Below, piece by piece: positions 8,479 to 16,419 of a stretch of DNA of 64,000 nt (positions are counted from its first letter, which is position 1; each line of letters begins with the position of its first letter). The notes beneath the pieces were generated by a model that searched no databases, was not told the DNA's origin, and worked only from the letters and a program-made list of their open reading frames with translations. The DNA is taken from assembly GCF_965203655.1 (NCBI RefSeq), contig NZ_CBDBDD010000001.1, forward strand, positions 1-64,000. Reading direction: 5' to 3'. The DNA comes from Poriferisodalis sp965203655. Lineage in GTDB: Bacteria > Actinomycetota > Acidimicrobiia > Acidimicrobiales > Poriferisodalaceae. The position numbers and the translations under genes were made by a program.

Positions 8479-9713
8479 TCGGATTCCGTTTCACCCTCGC
8501 GTGCCGACACCTCGCGGCTGCGTCTGAGCAGTTCAATCAGCTTGGCGGCGGGCACGAGTCGAACCTCATCTGTCGTCCAACCAAGACCAGCTTCAGCCGC
8601 TTCCTGTGCCGACCGCTCGATCAATGCGCTGCTGGACCTGCGATCAAGCTCAATGACCTCCGGTTCGGCACCATCGCGCCTTACCAACTCGACCCGCGGT
8701 GGACCCTCCGGAATCAGGAGGCAACGCGATCGCAGGTCGAAATCCACCTCATAGCCATAGGCGATCGCCGCAATACCCAAAGCGGCGACAGCAGTTCGAG
8801 CGGCGAGTGAAGCTTCCCGTGATGCGTCGGCGAATCTCAGCCTGCGAATAGCCGCTAGAGAAATAACGGTGGTTTGTACGGCATACGAGATCGTCACTCC
8901 TCCGCCGATGACCGCTCCGTCGGCATTGACATCGAAGCTGGGCGTGATGTTGCCGTGGTTCGCCTCCGCAGGTCGCCCCGTCTTCTTGAGCGGTTTGGGC
9001 TTGCCACCCGCTTGAACAGCCTCAGCGGGATCGAGCGTCCACACTTGGTCGCTCTCCTTGTGCTCCAGCAGGGTGGCAGAGCTACGTTCAATCTGAAGCG
9101 GATCGATTCGACTTGAGACACCCTTGCCCACGACGGCGTCGTGGCCGACGATCTCTGAGACGTAGCTTCGCTGGAACTTGGCACCGAGTCCCCCTTTGGG
9201 ACCGGTGGAATCCCATTGACCGAAGAGCAACGCCGACGGTGCGTAGCGAAACATTGCGGTGGCATTGCGAGGCCGCGCGTCAGTGATCGCCTTCCCGATA
9301 TCCGAGAGGCGAAACAGCGTGCCATCGAGCAAGCTGTCGCGGAAAATGGCATCGGCCAGGCGGTGGGGCGCTTCGAGCACGGTGACGCGCCCGATGTCCG
9401 CACCAATCTGCTCGCTTGTGAAATCAACGAATGGGACTGGAAACTCCAATTCGCCAGACTCCCAACCCTCTAGGAGTGCCAGTTCCGCCCGATTCGCCTG
9501 AGACGCCACCGAGTCCAACAACACGGTGTGCCTTACCTCCCCGTCAACCAATCGCTCTTCCATGGCGTAGCGATGGCCGCTGCGCACCGCATAAGTCGGG
9601 GGGAAGACTTTGCCTCCCTCGCCATCCGCCGGCTGCAAGCGCAAGATCGAGCGCAGCGCAACCGCCCCGCCCGCCACAGCATCCCGCAGTGTCTCGTAGG
9701 TCAACTCAGCCAC
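8475..9713 (-). CDS. csb1: Csb1, Cas7 backbone subunit of type I-G Cascade
   Basis: This 412-residue protein is the Csb1 (GSU0053) family Cas7 that forms the crRNA-binding filament. Recognisable parts are the N-terminal region LTYETLRDAVAGGAVALRS, the FPPTYAV segment, and the central FRYAPSALLFGQWDSTGPKG segment typical of Csb1. It is the first gene of the cas operon. It starts at GTG, six bases after a good ribosome binding site (AAGGAG). The upstream region to about 9840 carries a long inverted repeat, annotated separately. Confidence 0.92.
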   Translation of the reverse strand: MAELTYETLRDAVAGGAVALRSILRLQPADGEGGKVFPPTYAVRSGHRYAMEERLVDGEVRHTVLLDSVASQANRAELALLEGWESGELEFPVPFVDFTSEQIGADIGRVTVLEAPHRLADAIFRDSLLDGTLFRLSDIGKAITDARPRNATAMFRYAPSALLFGQWDSTGPKGGLGAKFQRSYVSEIVGHDAVVGKGVSSRIDPLQIERSSATLLEHKESDQVWTLDPAEAVQAGGKPKPLKKTGRPAEANHGNITPSFDVNADGAVIGGGVTISYAVQTTVISLAAIRRLRFADASREASLAARTAVAALGIAAIAYGYEVDFDLRSRCLLIPEGPPRVELVRRDGAEPEVIELDRRSSSALIERSAQEAAEAGLGWTTDEVRLVPAAKLIELLRRSREVSAREGETESE

Positions 9714-9837
9714 GTCCGCTCCTTCGCGATATGCATCGCATTCATTTCTCTGTGCTCTCTTCGCGAACGTAGTTTCACGGTGTTACATGAATGCGGATGG
9801 ACACCCGTCCCGGTGATGCGCTGCTGCCGAGTAGCCC
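9714..9837 (-). promoter_or_regulatory. Upstream region of the cas operon with a 9-bp inverted repeat
   Basis: CGCATTCAT at 9737-9745 and ATGAATGCG at 9787-9795 form a perfect inverted repeat with a 41-bp spacer. The palindrome TTCGCGAA (9760-9767) lies between the arms. The element sits 24-82 bp upstream of the csb1 GTG, where a promoter and operator would be expected. No convincing -10/-35 pair was identified. A role in cas regulation is inference from position. Confidence 0.45.
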
Positions 9838-10070
9838 GGCTCACGGCCTCTGGCTCTGCCTCGGTGTCGATACTTGTGGCACCTCCTTCATACGGTTGTT
9901 CCCATGGAAACGGACAGCAGCGACCGGGTTGGCGGCGGCGACTCCCCCGCTCCACATGCCACACATGAGGCGTCTGCTGGTGTCGGGGTGCGGGCCGACG
10001 CGGTAGCGGTGTCGGAACTGTCCGACGCAGCGCTGCATCGCCAGCTGGCCGAGGCCGGCCCGGTCACGTC
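9838..10070 (+). pseudogene. 5' remnant of a DUF222-HNH (13E12-like) gene with its upstream region
   Basis: The stretch around the ATG at 9904, and about 65 bp before it, closely matches the 5' end and upstream region of the intact HNH gene at 12340. Shared pieces include the ACGGTTGTTC-CATGGAAA-GGACAG block and the segment encoding SDAALHRQLAE (SDAALHRRLAE in the intact gene). Similarity stops near 10070, and no DUF222 body or HNH domain follows. The remnant lies head-to-head with a remnant of the membrane gene that also neighbours the intact copy. Confidence 0.8.
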
Positions 10071-10100
10071 GGGCGGACCGACGCTGCTTGGGCGTCTGTC

Positions 10101-10385
10101 TCACCAACGGTCGAACTCGCTGAATGGCGGCACCTCGACCAACTCTGTGCTCATCATCAACAGCGCGTCCGCGCGCACTGCGTAACTGCCGCACATGAGC
10201 GGTAAGGCCGTGCTCGTCGATCTGCGATTCCAGACGCATGCAGGGCCGGGCGCCCACGACCTGACAGCGAGCGCCGTAGCAAGCGGGACCTTGCTCCACC
10301 GCCGAGTCGTTCCCGCCATGCCATCGTCAGGCACGGCGATGGCCTGAGCGCCCAGACCGGCATCGCTGCCGCGCCGACACCATTC
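10101..10385 (-). pseudogene. Frameshifted remnant of the PH-like membrane protein gene
   Basis: Minus-strand translation in two frames recovers pieces of the protein encoded at 13801-14322. MRLESQIDEHGLTAHVR matches RLELQIDDGGFTARVR, and STELVEVPPFSEFDRW matches SAEIVEVEPFWEFGGW. The two pieces lie in different frames, and the C-terminal part is missing. Together with the HNH remnant to its left it forms a deleted copy of the locus at 12.3-14.3 kb, in the same order and orientation. Confidence 0.75.
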
Positions 10386-10484
10386 TCATGGCAATCATGA
10401 GATGGCCTAAAAGCCATTCGGGTGTGCCGAACCGATGACATTACGTTTCGGGGGTGCATCGCGAGCCGAGCGGCAGGAGAGCGC

Positions 10485-10967
10485 ATGGCTACCATTCAGA
10501 CTGTGCCGGAGCAGCCCGCTGCAACAGACACGGCCAGCGAGACAGACGGCCCCGACAGTGCGGCCGACTCCCGAGTGTCGGCGGGCGGGCGCGATGGCGG
10601 CGCGGGCAGCACACAACCGGCACCGACTGCCGGTGATCGCAGCAGCAGTCGCAGGCCCTTCCTCGGCCAGACGGCCGCGATCACGATCATCGCCGCGCTG
10701 ATCGCGTCCATGACGCTCGCGGCGGTCACGGCGTTCAACACGCTCCGCTCCGACATCATCTCCGTGCGGACCGAGCTGCGAGAGGAGATCAACGGTGAGA
10801 TCGGATCACTGCGCACCGAGATGCGAGACGAGATCGGATCACTGCGCACCGAACTGCACGACTTCCGAACCGAGGTCGGTGCGGTGCTGCTCGATCATGC
10901 CGAGCGTCTCGCGCGCATCGAAGCCCTGCTCTTGAACGGCACCATCGATTCGCGCCAGCAGTCCTGA
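10485..10967 (+). CDS. Small membrane-anchored coiled-coil protein, unknown function
   Basis: This 160-residue protein starts at the ATG at 10485, preceded by AGGAGA with 4-nt spacing. An earlier in-frame ATG at 10422 has no such site. Residues about 1-55 are disordered and rich in Ala, Ser, Gly and Asp. A single hydrophobic helix follows (TAAITIIAALIASMTLAAV), then a charged coiled coil with the unit EIGSLRTE repeated at 11-residue spacing. The DNA carries a 23-bp direct repeat (10797-10819 and 10830-10852; 33-bp period), so the repeat is recent. The family is not recognised. It lies between the HNH remnant and the MNT/HEPN pair. Confidence 0.75.
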   Translation: MATIQTVPEQPAATDTASETDGPDSAADSRVSAGGRDGGAGSTQPAPTAGDRSSSRRPFLGQTAAITIIAALIASMTLAAVTAFNTLRSDIISVRTELREEINGEIGSLRTEMRDEIGSLRTELHDFRTEVGAVLLDHAERLARIEALLLNGTIDSRQQS

Positions 10968-11061
10968 GCACCAGCCCCAGTTGCATGGGACACCCGCCGT
11001 GGCGAACCGCTGCTCCGGTGGGCGCGCACTCGTACTGAATGCGGCAACGTTCGGACCTAAA

Positions 11062-11099
11062 TATTCACATACTCGATGATAAGATTGAGAATGTGAATA
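11062..11099. promoter_or_regulatory. Probable operator of the HTH-nucleotidyltransferase gene
   Basis: TATTCACAT (11062-11070) and ATGTGAATA (11091-11099) are perfect inverted arms. The arms extend inward by three more paired bases with one mismatch. The right arm covers the proposed GTG start at 11093. A -10-like TAAGAT at 11080-11085 lies between the arms and would place transcription start close to the GTG, consistent with a leaderless mRNA. The site is well placed for autorepression by the gene's own HTH domain. Confidence 0.65.
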
Positions 11100-11689
11100 C
11101 GTCAGCGCCGGCGCTGGTGCCGCTGTTCAGATCAGATCAGCAGCTGCGCATCCTCGGAGTCCTCTTCGGCGGTACCGGAGATGAACTCACTGTGGGAGAA
11201 CTCGCCGTGCGCGCTGAGGTTGCGCAAGCTACCGCGAGCCGCGAGGTCGCTCGTCTCGAACAGCACGGCCTCGTGAAGACGCGGGCTCTGGGCCGCAACC
11301 GGCTGGTGCGCCCTAACTGGAGACTCCCGTGGGCGCCGGAGCTGCGCTCGATCCTGTTGCAGACCGTCGGCGTGCTGGGGCGCCTCGGCGAGGCGCTCAG
11401 CGGGCTGGAAGGCGCCGACGAAGCGTTTGTGTTCGGGTCGTGGGCCGCTCGCTTCGAGGGCGAGCCGGGTCCCTTTCCGAACGATGTCGATGTCGTCGTC
11501 GTCGGTGACGTGCCGCTGCGGTCGGTTCGCAGAAAATGCCGTGAGGTCGAGCAGCACCTGCGAGTAGACATCAATCCTGTTGTGATCGACAAGGGTGCTT
11601 GGAGTGCTCCAGAAGCGGAGCCGTTCGTTGCTCATATCCGGGAGCAGCCGCTGGTGCCGATCTCACTCGATGCAGGCCCCGATGGCTGA
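11093..11689 (+). CDS. HTH-nucleotidyltransferase protein (MNT-type antitoxin/regulator)
   Basis: The N-terminal third is a winged-helix DNA-binding domain with LTVGELAVRAEVAQATASRE as the recognition unit (ArsR/MarR-like). The C-terminal part is a minimal nucleotidyltransferase domain with the GSW motif in FVFGSWAARFEG and the metal-binding DVD in NDVDVVVVGD. By family knowledge MNT proteins can neutralise partner HEPN RNases by adding nucleotides to them. The next gene overlaps it by 8 bp and encodes a HEPN protein. The ATG at 11039 lies upstream of the palindrome and of the probable -10, so the GTG at 11093 is preferred, giving 198 residues. Confidence 0.85.
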   Translation: MNTSAPALVPLFRSDQQLRILGVLFGGTGDELTVGELAVRAEVAQATASREVARLEQHGLVKTRALGRNRLVRPNWRLPWAPELRSILLQTVGVLGRLGEALSGLEGADEAFVFGSWAARFEGEPGPFPNDVDVVVVGDVPLRSVRRKCREVEQHLRVDINPVVIDKGAWSAPEAEPFVAHIREQPLVPISLDAGPDG

Positions 11690-12143
11690 CTGGCTGGCGG
11701 AGGCGATTGCAACCGGAGACGTGGAGCGAGTGCCGGCGAACATGGGTGCCGCCGGCGAGCGCATCAACGACGCCAGGCGGCACGTCCATTCGGCCCGCAG
11801 AATCGCCGAGAGCGACACGACGCTTGCCATAGCAGCCTGCCACGACGCCATCCGCAAGGCCCTGACGGGCCACATGTCAGCTCGAGGGCTGCGCGTGCGC
11901 CGAGGCGAAGGCACTCATCGCATCACTCTCGACTACGCCCGGCACCATTTGGCAGGCACGATCAACGAGAGTGATCTGGTCGAAGCGAACGAGATCCGAA
12001 TGGACCGCGCCCTCGCCGAATATGGCGACTTTGCGTCCAGAAAGTTGACTGCAAGCCACGCCCGTGATGCGGCCGACGTAGCGGAACGAGTCGTCAACGC
12101 AATCGCCAGCGCTCTCGCAGGCGAATCGACGCAGCAGATATAA
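11682..12143 (+). CDS. HEPN-domain protein, probable RNase toxin partner
   Basis: This roughly 153-residue all-helical protein fits the HEPN fold: MADWLAEAIATGDVERVPAN, then a pair of helices, then ACHDAIRKALTGH with the R-x5-H arrangement typical of HEPN RNases, then GTHRITLDYARHHL. It overlaps the HTH-MNT gene by 8 bp, as in known MNT/HEPN toxin-antitoxin pairs. An alternative ATG at 11670 would add four residues. Toxicity and RNA cleavage are inferred from the family; some HEPN/MNT pairs work the other way round. Confidence 0.82.
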   Translation: MADWLAEAIATGDVERVPANMGAAGERINDARRHVHSARRIAESDTTLAIAACHDAIRKALTGHMSARGLRVRRGEGTHRITLDYARHHLAGTINESDLVEANEIRMDRALAEYGDFASRKLTASHARDAADVAERVVNAIASALAGESTQQI

Positions 12144-12339
12144 CCAGCGGCCGCGCCCGTGCGCAAGATCGCGCCCCGGGCGCATAGGCAACGCCGCGCG
12201 CCCTATCGGTGAAGGGTCGATCAACTCACCGGATGGACAGCCGCCGCGGCGATCCGCTGTGGTCGTGCTGTCGTGCAGCGCGGCCCTCGGCTCTGCCTCG
12301 GCTTGATACTTGTGACACCCTCTTCGTACGGTTGTTCTC

Positions 12340-13560
12340 ATGGAAATGGACAGCGGCGACCGGGCTGGCGGCGGCGACTCCCCTGCTTCGGATGCGGCAC
12401 GTGAGGCATCTGCCGGTGTCGAGGTGCGGGTCGATGCGGTGGCGGTGTCTGCGCTGTCCGATGCTGCGTTGCATCGCCGGTTGGCCGAGATCGGCCGGGC
12501 AACGTCGGCGTTGGCGGCGCTGCGCAGCGAGACGCTGCGGGAGCTGACGCGCCGTACTGACACCGCTACGGCTGAACAGACGGCCAAGGACACACTGAGA
12601 ATCCCGGGGCGGGCGGCGCGCAGCGATGTGAAGCTCAGCGTGGCGCTCGGCGACCTCGACGCGACTCGCAGCGGTCTCGAGGAGGGCACGATTCCCGACG
12701 GGCACGCTCAGCTGATCGCCCGCGCATCGACTGAGGGGCCCATCGACGAGGCATGGCTGGCTGAGCGGGCTCAGCGCGAGGGGTATGACCAGTTCCGCCG
12801 CACCGTCGCCCGACATCAGGCTGAGGCGAGCAGTGATGACGGCGCCTCACTGCTGGAGCGCCAGCGCCAAGCGCGCGCAGGGAAGATCTTCACCAGCCGG
12901 CACGACGGCATGGTGGTGCTCAATGCCCAGTTCGACCCCGTCACCGGAGCTCGCCTGGCGTCCGTGATCGCCGCGACAGAACGGCGCCTCTACAGCAACG
13001 AAGACCCCAAGTCACGGCCGTCGCACCCCCAGCGCACCGCAGACGCGATTGCGATGCTGATGCTCGAGCCCGAGGCCGCACGGCCCGTGGGCACCTCACT
13101 GCTGGTGGTGGCCGACTACGACGCGGTGAACCATCAACTCACGAACGCCCGCCTGTCAGACGGCACTCCCATCCCCATCGGCGAGATCGGTCGCATCGCC
13201 GCCGACGCACAGGTACTGCCGGCGATCTTCAACCACGCAACCGGTGACCTGCGCATGGGCCGCAGCCGTCGCACAGCCACCGAACTGCAGCGTGCCGCGC
13301 TCGCACTCCGTGACCAAGGCTGCATCGGCTGCGACGTGTCGCCCGACTACTGCCGGGCGCACCACATCATCGAATGGCAGCACGGCGGCCGCACCGACTA
13401 CGACAACCTCGTGCTGGTCTGCAACGACTGCCACCACAAAATCCACCACCACGGCCACACCGTCGAACAAGTGCCCTGCACCAGCCGCTACGAACTGCGT
13501 GCTCCTGCAACGCCGCCGACGACGGGTGACAGCACGGCCCCAAGAGCACCCCCAGCTTGA
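12340..13560 (+). CDS. DUF222 / HNH endonuclease domain protein (13E12 repeat family)
   Basis: This 406-residue protein has the long helical DUF222 domain (about 35-300) followed by an HNH nuclease domain near the C-terminus, with CIGCD, CRAHHIIEWQHGG, NLVLVC and CNDCHHKIHHHG supplying zinc and catalytic residues. The family is common and often multicopy in actinobacteria; in Mycobacterium the REP13E12 elements are prophage attachment sites. Its 5' end and upstream region recur as a remnant at 9.84-10.07 kb. It faces the PH-like membrane gene, with about 240 bp of sequence between them in which nothing clear was seen. Function in the cell is unknown. Confidence 0.9.
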   Translation: MEMDSGDRAGGGDSPASDAAREASAGVEVRVDAVAVSALSDAALHRRLAEIGRATSALAALRSETLRELTRRTDTATAEQTAKDTLRIPGRAARSDVKLSVALGDLDATRSGLEEGTIPDGHAQLIARASTEGPIDEAWLAERAQREGYDQFRRTVARHQAEASSDDGASLLERQRQARAGKIFTSRHDGMVVLNAQFDPVTGARLASVIAATERRLYSNEDPKSRPSHPQRTADAIAMLMLEPEAARPVGTSLLVVADYDAVNHQLTNARLSDGTPIPIGEIGRIAADAQVLPAIFNHATGDLRMGRSRRTATELQRAALALRDQGCIGCDVSPDYCRAHHIIEWQHGGRTDYDNLVLVCNDCHHKIHHHGHTVEQVPCTSRYELRAPATPPTTGDSTAPRAPPA

Positions 13561-13800
13561 ACGTCGGGGCGGCGGGGTGCGGGCCGGTCTCGGCCGAGAG
13601 CGCCCACAGCCTGTGTGCCGAGGCCGAGGATCGCGGGATCGGCGCCAAGGTGACCCGGCGTGTGGGATTGGCACCAATAGGACCCGGCTTGCCGGAGGCG
13701 GCAGACGGCGACCGACGAAAAGGCCCGCCATTCCTAGTCAAGCCGGAGCGTCCAGAAAGGCGGGCAGGATTGGGTTCACTCTACCGGCGGCGCTCCGTGC

Positions 13801-14322
13801 TCAGGCTCGGTTCGGCGTACCCCGTTGCAGCGCATCGAGCAGGTGGCCGGCGTGGGCGGTCAGGAGCGTGAGGCGGCAGGTTTTCGGCTCGCGAGCGCCG
13901 ACCTGGTGCACGTAGGTCACGCGCAGGGCAGTGCTGCCGGTACCACCGAGCAGGCGATTGCTGCGCAGGCCCTTGTGCCACCAGCCGCCGAACTCCCAGA
14001 ACGGTTCCACTTCGACGATCTCTGCGCTCACGACCGTTCGGGCATCCACGCGCTGACCGCGGAACGGCCGGACACGGGCCGTGAAGCCACCATCGTCGAT
14101 CTGCAGTTCCAAACGCATACGGCTGAACATCCACGACGCAGCGGCGAACGGCATGACCAGCGGGACCGTGACCCACAACCGGGCTGTACCCGTCAGGTCA
14201 TCGTCGGGGACCGCCGTGACGAGCGTGCCCAGCCCTGCCGCCATGACCAGCAGCGCCGCTACGAATATCTGCTGCGCGCGCCGGCTCTTGCCGTCGAACC
14301 GCTCCACGAGCTCGCTCGCCAC
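13801..14322 (-). CDS. Small membrane protein with a PH-like domain
   Basis: This 173-residue protein starts at GTG. It has two hydrophobic helices (about 18-38, IFVAALLVMAAGLGTLVTAV, and 48-65, LWVTVPLVMPFAAASWMF). A beta-rich domain follows with RLELQIDDGGFTARVRP, EIVEVEPFWEFGGWW and LLGGTGSTALRV, resembling bacterial PH-like membrane proteins. It begins 3 bp after the DUF4276 stop codon, so it may be co-transcribed with the AAA-DUF4276 pair. Parts of the same gene recur at 10101-10385 and 18655-18797, so it belongs to a sequence that has been copied locally. Confidence 0.75.
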   Translation of the reverse strand: MASELVERFDGKSRRAQQIFVAALLVMAAGLGTLVTAVPDDDLTGTARLWVTVPLVMPFAAASWMFSRMRLELQIDDGGFTARVRPFRGQRVDARTVVSAEIVEVEPFWEFGGWWHKGLRSNRLLGGTGSTALRVTYVHQVGAREPKTCRLTLLTAHAGHLLDALQRGTPNRA

Positions 14323-14325
14323 GGC

Positions 14326-14958
14326 CTACAACGCTTCGAGTCGAGCGACCCAACCGTCGAAGCGAGGGCACTCTTCACGGATTCTCACGAGTCCGATCGC
14401 GTTGGCAATCGCCGGGCCGTGAAGCCGCTTCTCGTACTTCATCCCGTGGTCTTTGAAGCAGCGCTCGACCCTCTTGCTCGGGGCAGTCGTGTCGCCGTCG
14501 TTGATGTCCTCGGGCGTGCCGAAGCCAGCTGCAATCTGCCCGAGGGACTCCACTGCCGATGCTGGCAGGCCCGCAATGACGCCGAACGAACTCGGGTCCG
14601 AGAAGAGCAACGCCTCAAGCTCATACTGCTGGACGTACGCGAACTGCGGGGTGGCACGAGGCTCTCGCCGGCTGTGGTTGCCGATTGCCGCGTCGATTCG
14701 CGCCGTGAGGTCGTCAACCGTCTCGCCCGGCTCGAGCCGGCCGAAACGGTAGAAGTCCACCAACGAGGTCACGGCGTCGTAGTTCCAAGACAGCTTCGCC
14801 ATGTGCGGCGCCAGCCGGTCGACGTTGATGTTTCCGCCTCGACTCCATGGCTTGATCGGGTCAACCAAGATGCCCTGGTCAGCGAGGTGCGGTGACAACA
14901 GCTGCTTGACGAGTTCTTCCTCGGTTTCGCCCTCGACCGCGACAGCCACCCGCTTCAC
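14326..14958 (-). CDS. DUF4276 family protein (Toprim-like), partner of an AAA ATPase
   Basis: This 210-residue protein opens with VAVAVEGETEEELVKQLL, a Toprim-like acidic motif, and carries SLVDFYRFG and the family signature FAYVQQYELEALLFSDP. DUF4276 proteins usually sit next to SMC/RecF-like AAA ATPases, as here, where its ATG overlaps the ATPase stop by 4 bp. By analogy with OLD-type and other ATPase-Toprim pairs, it may be the nuclease arm of a defence or DNA-repair module. That role is inference. Confidence 0.85.
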   Translation of the reverse strand: MKRVAVAVEGETEEELVKQLLSPHLADQGILVDPIKPWSRGGNINVDRLAPHMAKLSWNYDAVTSLVDFYRFGRLEPGETVDDLTARIDAAIGNHSRREPRATPQFAYVQQYELEALLFSDPSSFGVIAGLPASAVESLGQIAAGFGTPEDINDGDTTAPSKRVERCFKDHGMKYEKRLHGPAIANAIGLVRIREECPRFDGWVARLEAL

Positions 14959-16133
14959 GGGCGACCGCCGAGCAGGTTCATCTGCCAGAGTTCTCCCGTC
15001 GTGTAGTTCTCGTCAAGCCAGCGCACATAGTCCGCTCGGTTCAGGCGGCGCACCTTCGTCTCGGACTTCTCCAGTTCCATCACCACAATCTCGCTGAGAT
15101 CGAATGCATCGACAAGCAACGGCGACTGGGTTGCCACGATCACCTGACACCGATCTGCGAGGGCTTCGATCATCGACCCCATCAGCGAGACAGCAGCAGG
15201 GTGCAGGCCCAGTTCTGGCTCATCGAGCACCATCACCTTGGGCAGCATGTCGGACGGAAGGTTGAGAAGCGTGACCAACGCGAAGAATCGCAGCGACCCA
15301 TCCGAGGTCAGATGGGCGCCGAGAGTCTTGTCCCATTCCGCCGCGCGCCACCTCAAGATCGCTTTGCCGTTCCGTTCCTCAAGGAGAAACTGATCAAAGT
15401 TGGGCAGGATGCGTCGAATATTGCATTGGACCCACTCGTAGTGATCCGGGTACTCCTCCAAGAGTCGAAGTAGCACAGCGGCCAAGTTGCCGCCATCGGA
15501 GCGCAGCAAACGGTTGTCGCTCGCGTCCCATGGCCGCTTCATGGGGGCGCCTAGGGAGGTGTCGTGGAACTGAAAGGTGTGGCAATCCCTCAGCAGGTTG
15601 CAGACCACACGCGCCGTCGTCGGCTTGAGATCGGGAATGCGACCCTTGGCGGCGTCATCAATCCTCGCTTCAGTATGACCGCTGCCCACCGAGATCCATT
15701 TGGCCAACCCCGTCCCTCTTTTCGGATCGCTGAATCGCCAGCGCTCGTCGCTGAAGATGAAGCGATCGGGAGCACCGTAGGAGAGCGAGATCGAGTACTC
15801 GTTCAGTCCCTTTGAAGTCGAGAGGCGAACATCGGCATCCATTCGCGGCGTCACTTTGTTCCCCATGAACAGCTGGTCGTCGGCACCGCCGTATTGGTTA
15901 ACGAACTGTTCAAGGCGGCCTGATCGCAGCATCCAACCCAACATCTCAAAGAAGCGAACGAAGTTTGACTTGCCCGAACCGTTCGCGCCGATGAGAACCG
16001 TTACGCCCCGCAATCCTTCCAACTCGACGTTAGCTAGCGAACGGAACCCGCGAATCGCCACTGACTCAAGCCTCGCCGTTGCAGATTCCGCAACTGTATG
16101 CGTCCGCTTTTCCCACTGGGATTCGTCATCCAT
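14955..16133 (-). CDS. AAA ATPase of the RecF/SMC-like (AAA_21) type
   Basis: This 392-residue protein has a RecF-like N-terminus, RLESVAIRGFRSLANVELEG, with Walker A GANGSGKSN. Near the C-terminus are Walker B VMVLDEPELGLHP and the following VIVATQSP. There is no long SMC coiled coil. It is the first gene of a coupled pair with DUF4276, a layout seen for OLD-like and PARIS-like anti-phage ATPase systems. It would sense or process DNA ends while the partner acts as effector; this is inferred. Confidence 0.9.
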   Translation of the reverse strand: MDDESQWEKRTHTVAESATARLESVAIRGFRSLANVELEGLRGVTVLIGANGSGKSNFVRFFEMLGWMLRSGRLEQFVNQYGGADDQLFMGNKVTPRMDADVRLSTSKGLNEYSISLSYGAPDRFIFSDERWRFSDPKRGTGLAKWISVGSGHTEARIDDAAKGRIPDLKPTTARVVCNLLRDCHTFQFHDTSLGAPMKRPWDASDNRLLRSDGGNLAAVLLRLLEEYPDHYEWVQCNIRRILPNFDQFLLEERNGKAILRWRAAEWDKTLGAHLTSDGSLRFFALVTLLNLPSDMLPKVMVLDEPELGLHPAAVSLMGSMIEALADRCQVIVATQSPLLVDAFDLSEIVVMELEKSETKVRRLNRADYVRWLDENYTTGELWQMNLLGGRP

Positions 16134-16419
16134 CAGGAACTCGACACCTCATTGACCGGGGCTGCCTGTGGTCTGGCCCAACTCTGCGGCAATCGGATGC
16201 TTCTTGATCCTACGGTGCCACCCGGGGCGCGACGGGTTCGGAGGCGTCGCTACGACACGGGCGACGATTCGAGTTGGGGATTTGGAGGCATCAAATCCAG
16301 AGATGCCTGAAGCTGTTCGGCGGCGGTTGCTCGACCGGCTCCGGCTGTGGCGGATCAGTGTTCTGCGGCTCCGGCTGCTGCTGTGGCTACTGCTGTTCGG
16401 GTTCCGGCTGCGCGGCCTG
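16134..16419. other. Intergenic region holding the abandoned tail of the secreted protein
   Basis: On the minus strand, bases 16419-16291 continue the reading frame of the secreted protein beyond its TAA. The frame reads QAAQPEPEQQ, then TAG, then a further 31-codon Pro/Gln/Glu-rich stretch ending in TGA at 16291-16293. Both stops are one C-to-T change from Gln codons (CAA, CAG). The rest of the interval, up to the AAA ATPase start, shows nothing recognisable. Confidence 0.6.

Noticed and set aside
13695..13760. CCCGCC ... GGCGGG pair between the convergent HNH and PH-like genes as a terminator
   Set aside because: The arms are short, the loop is about 30 nt and there is no T-tract.
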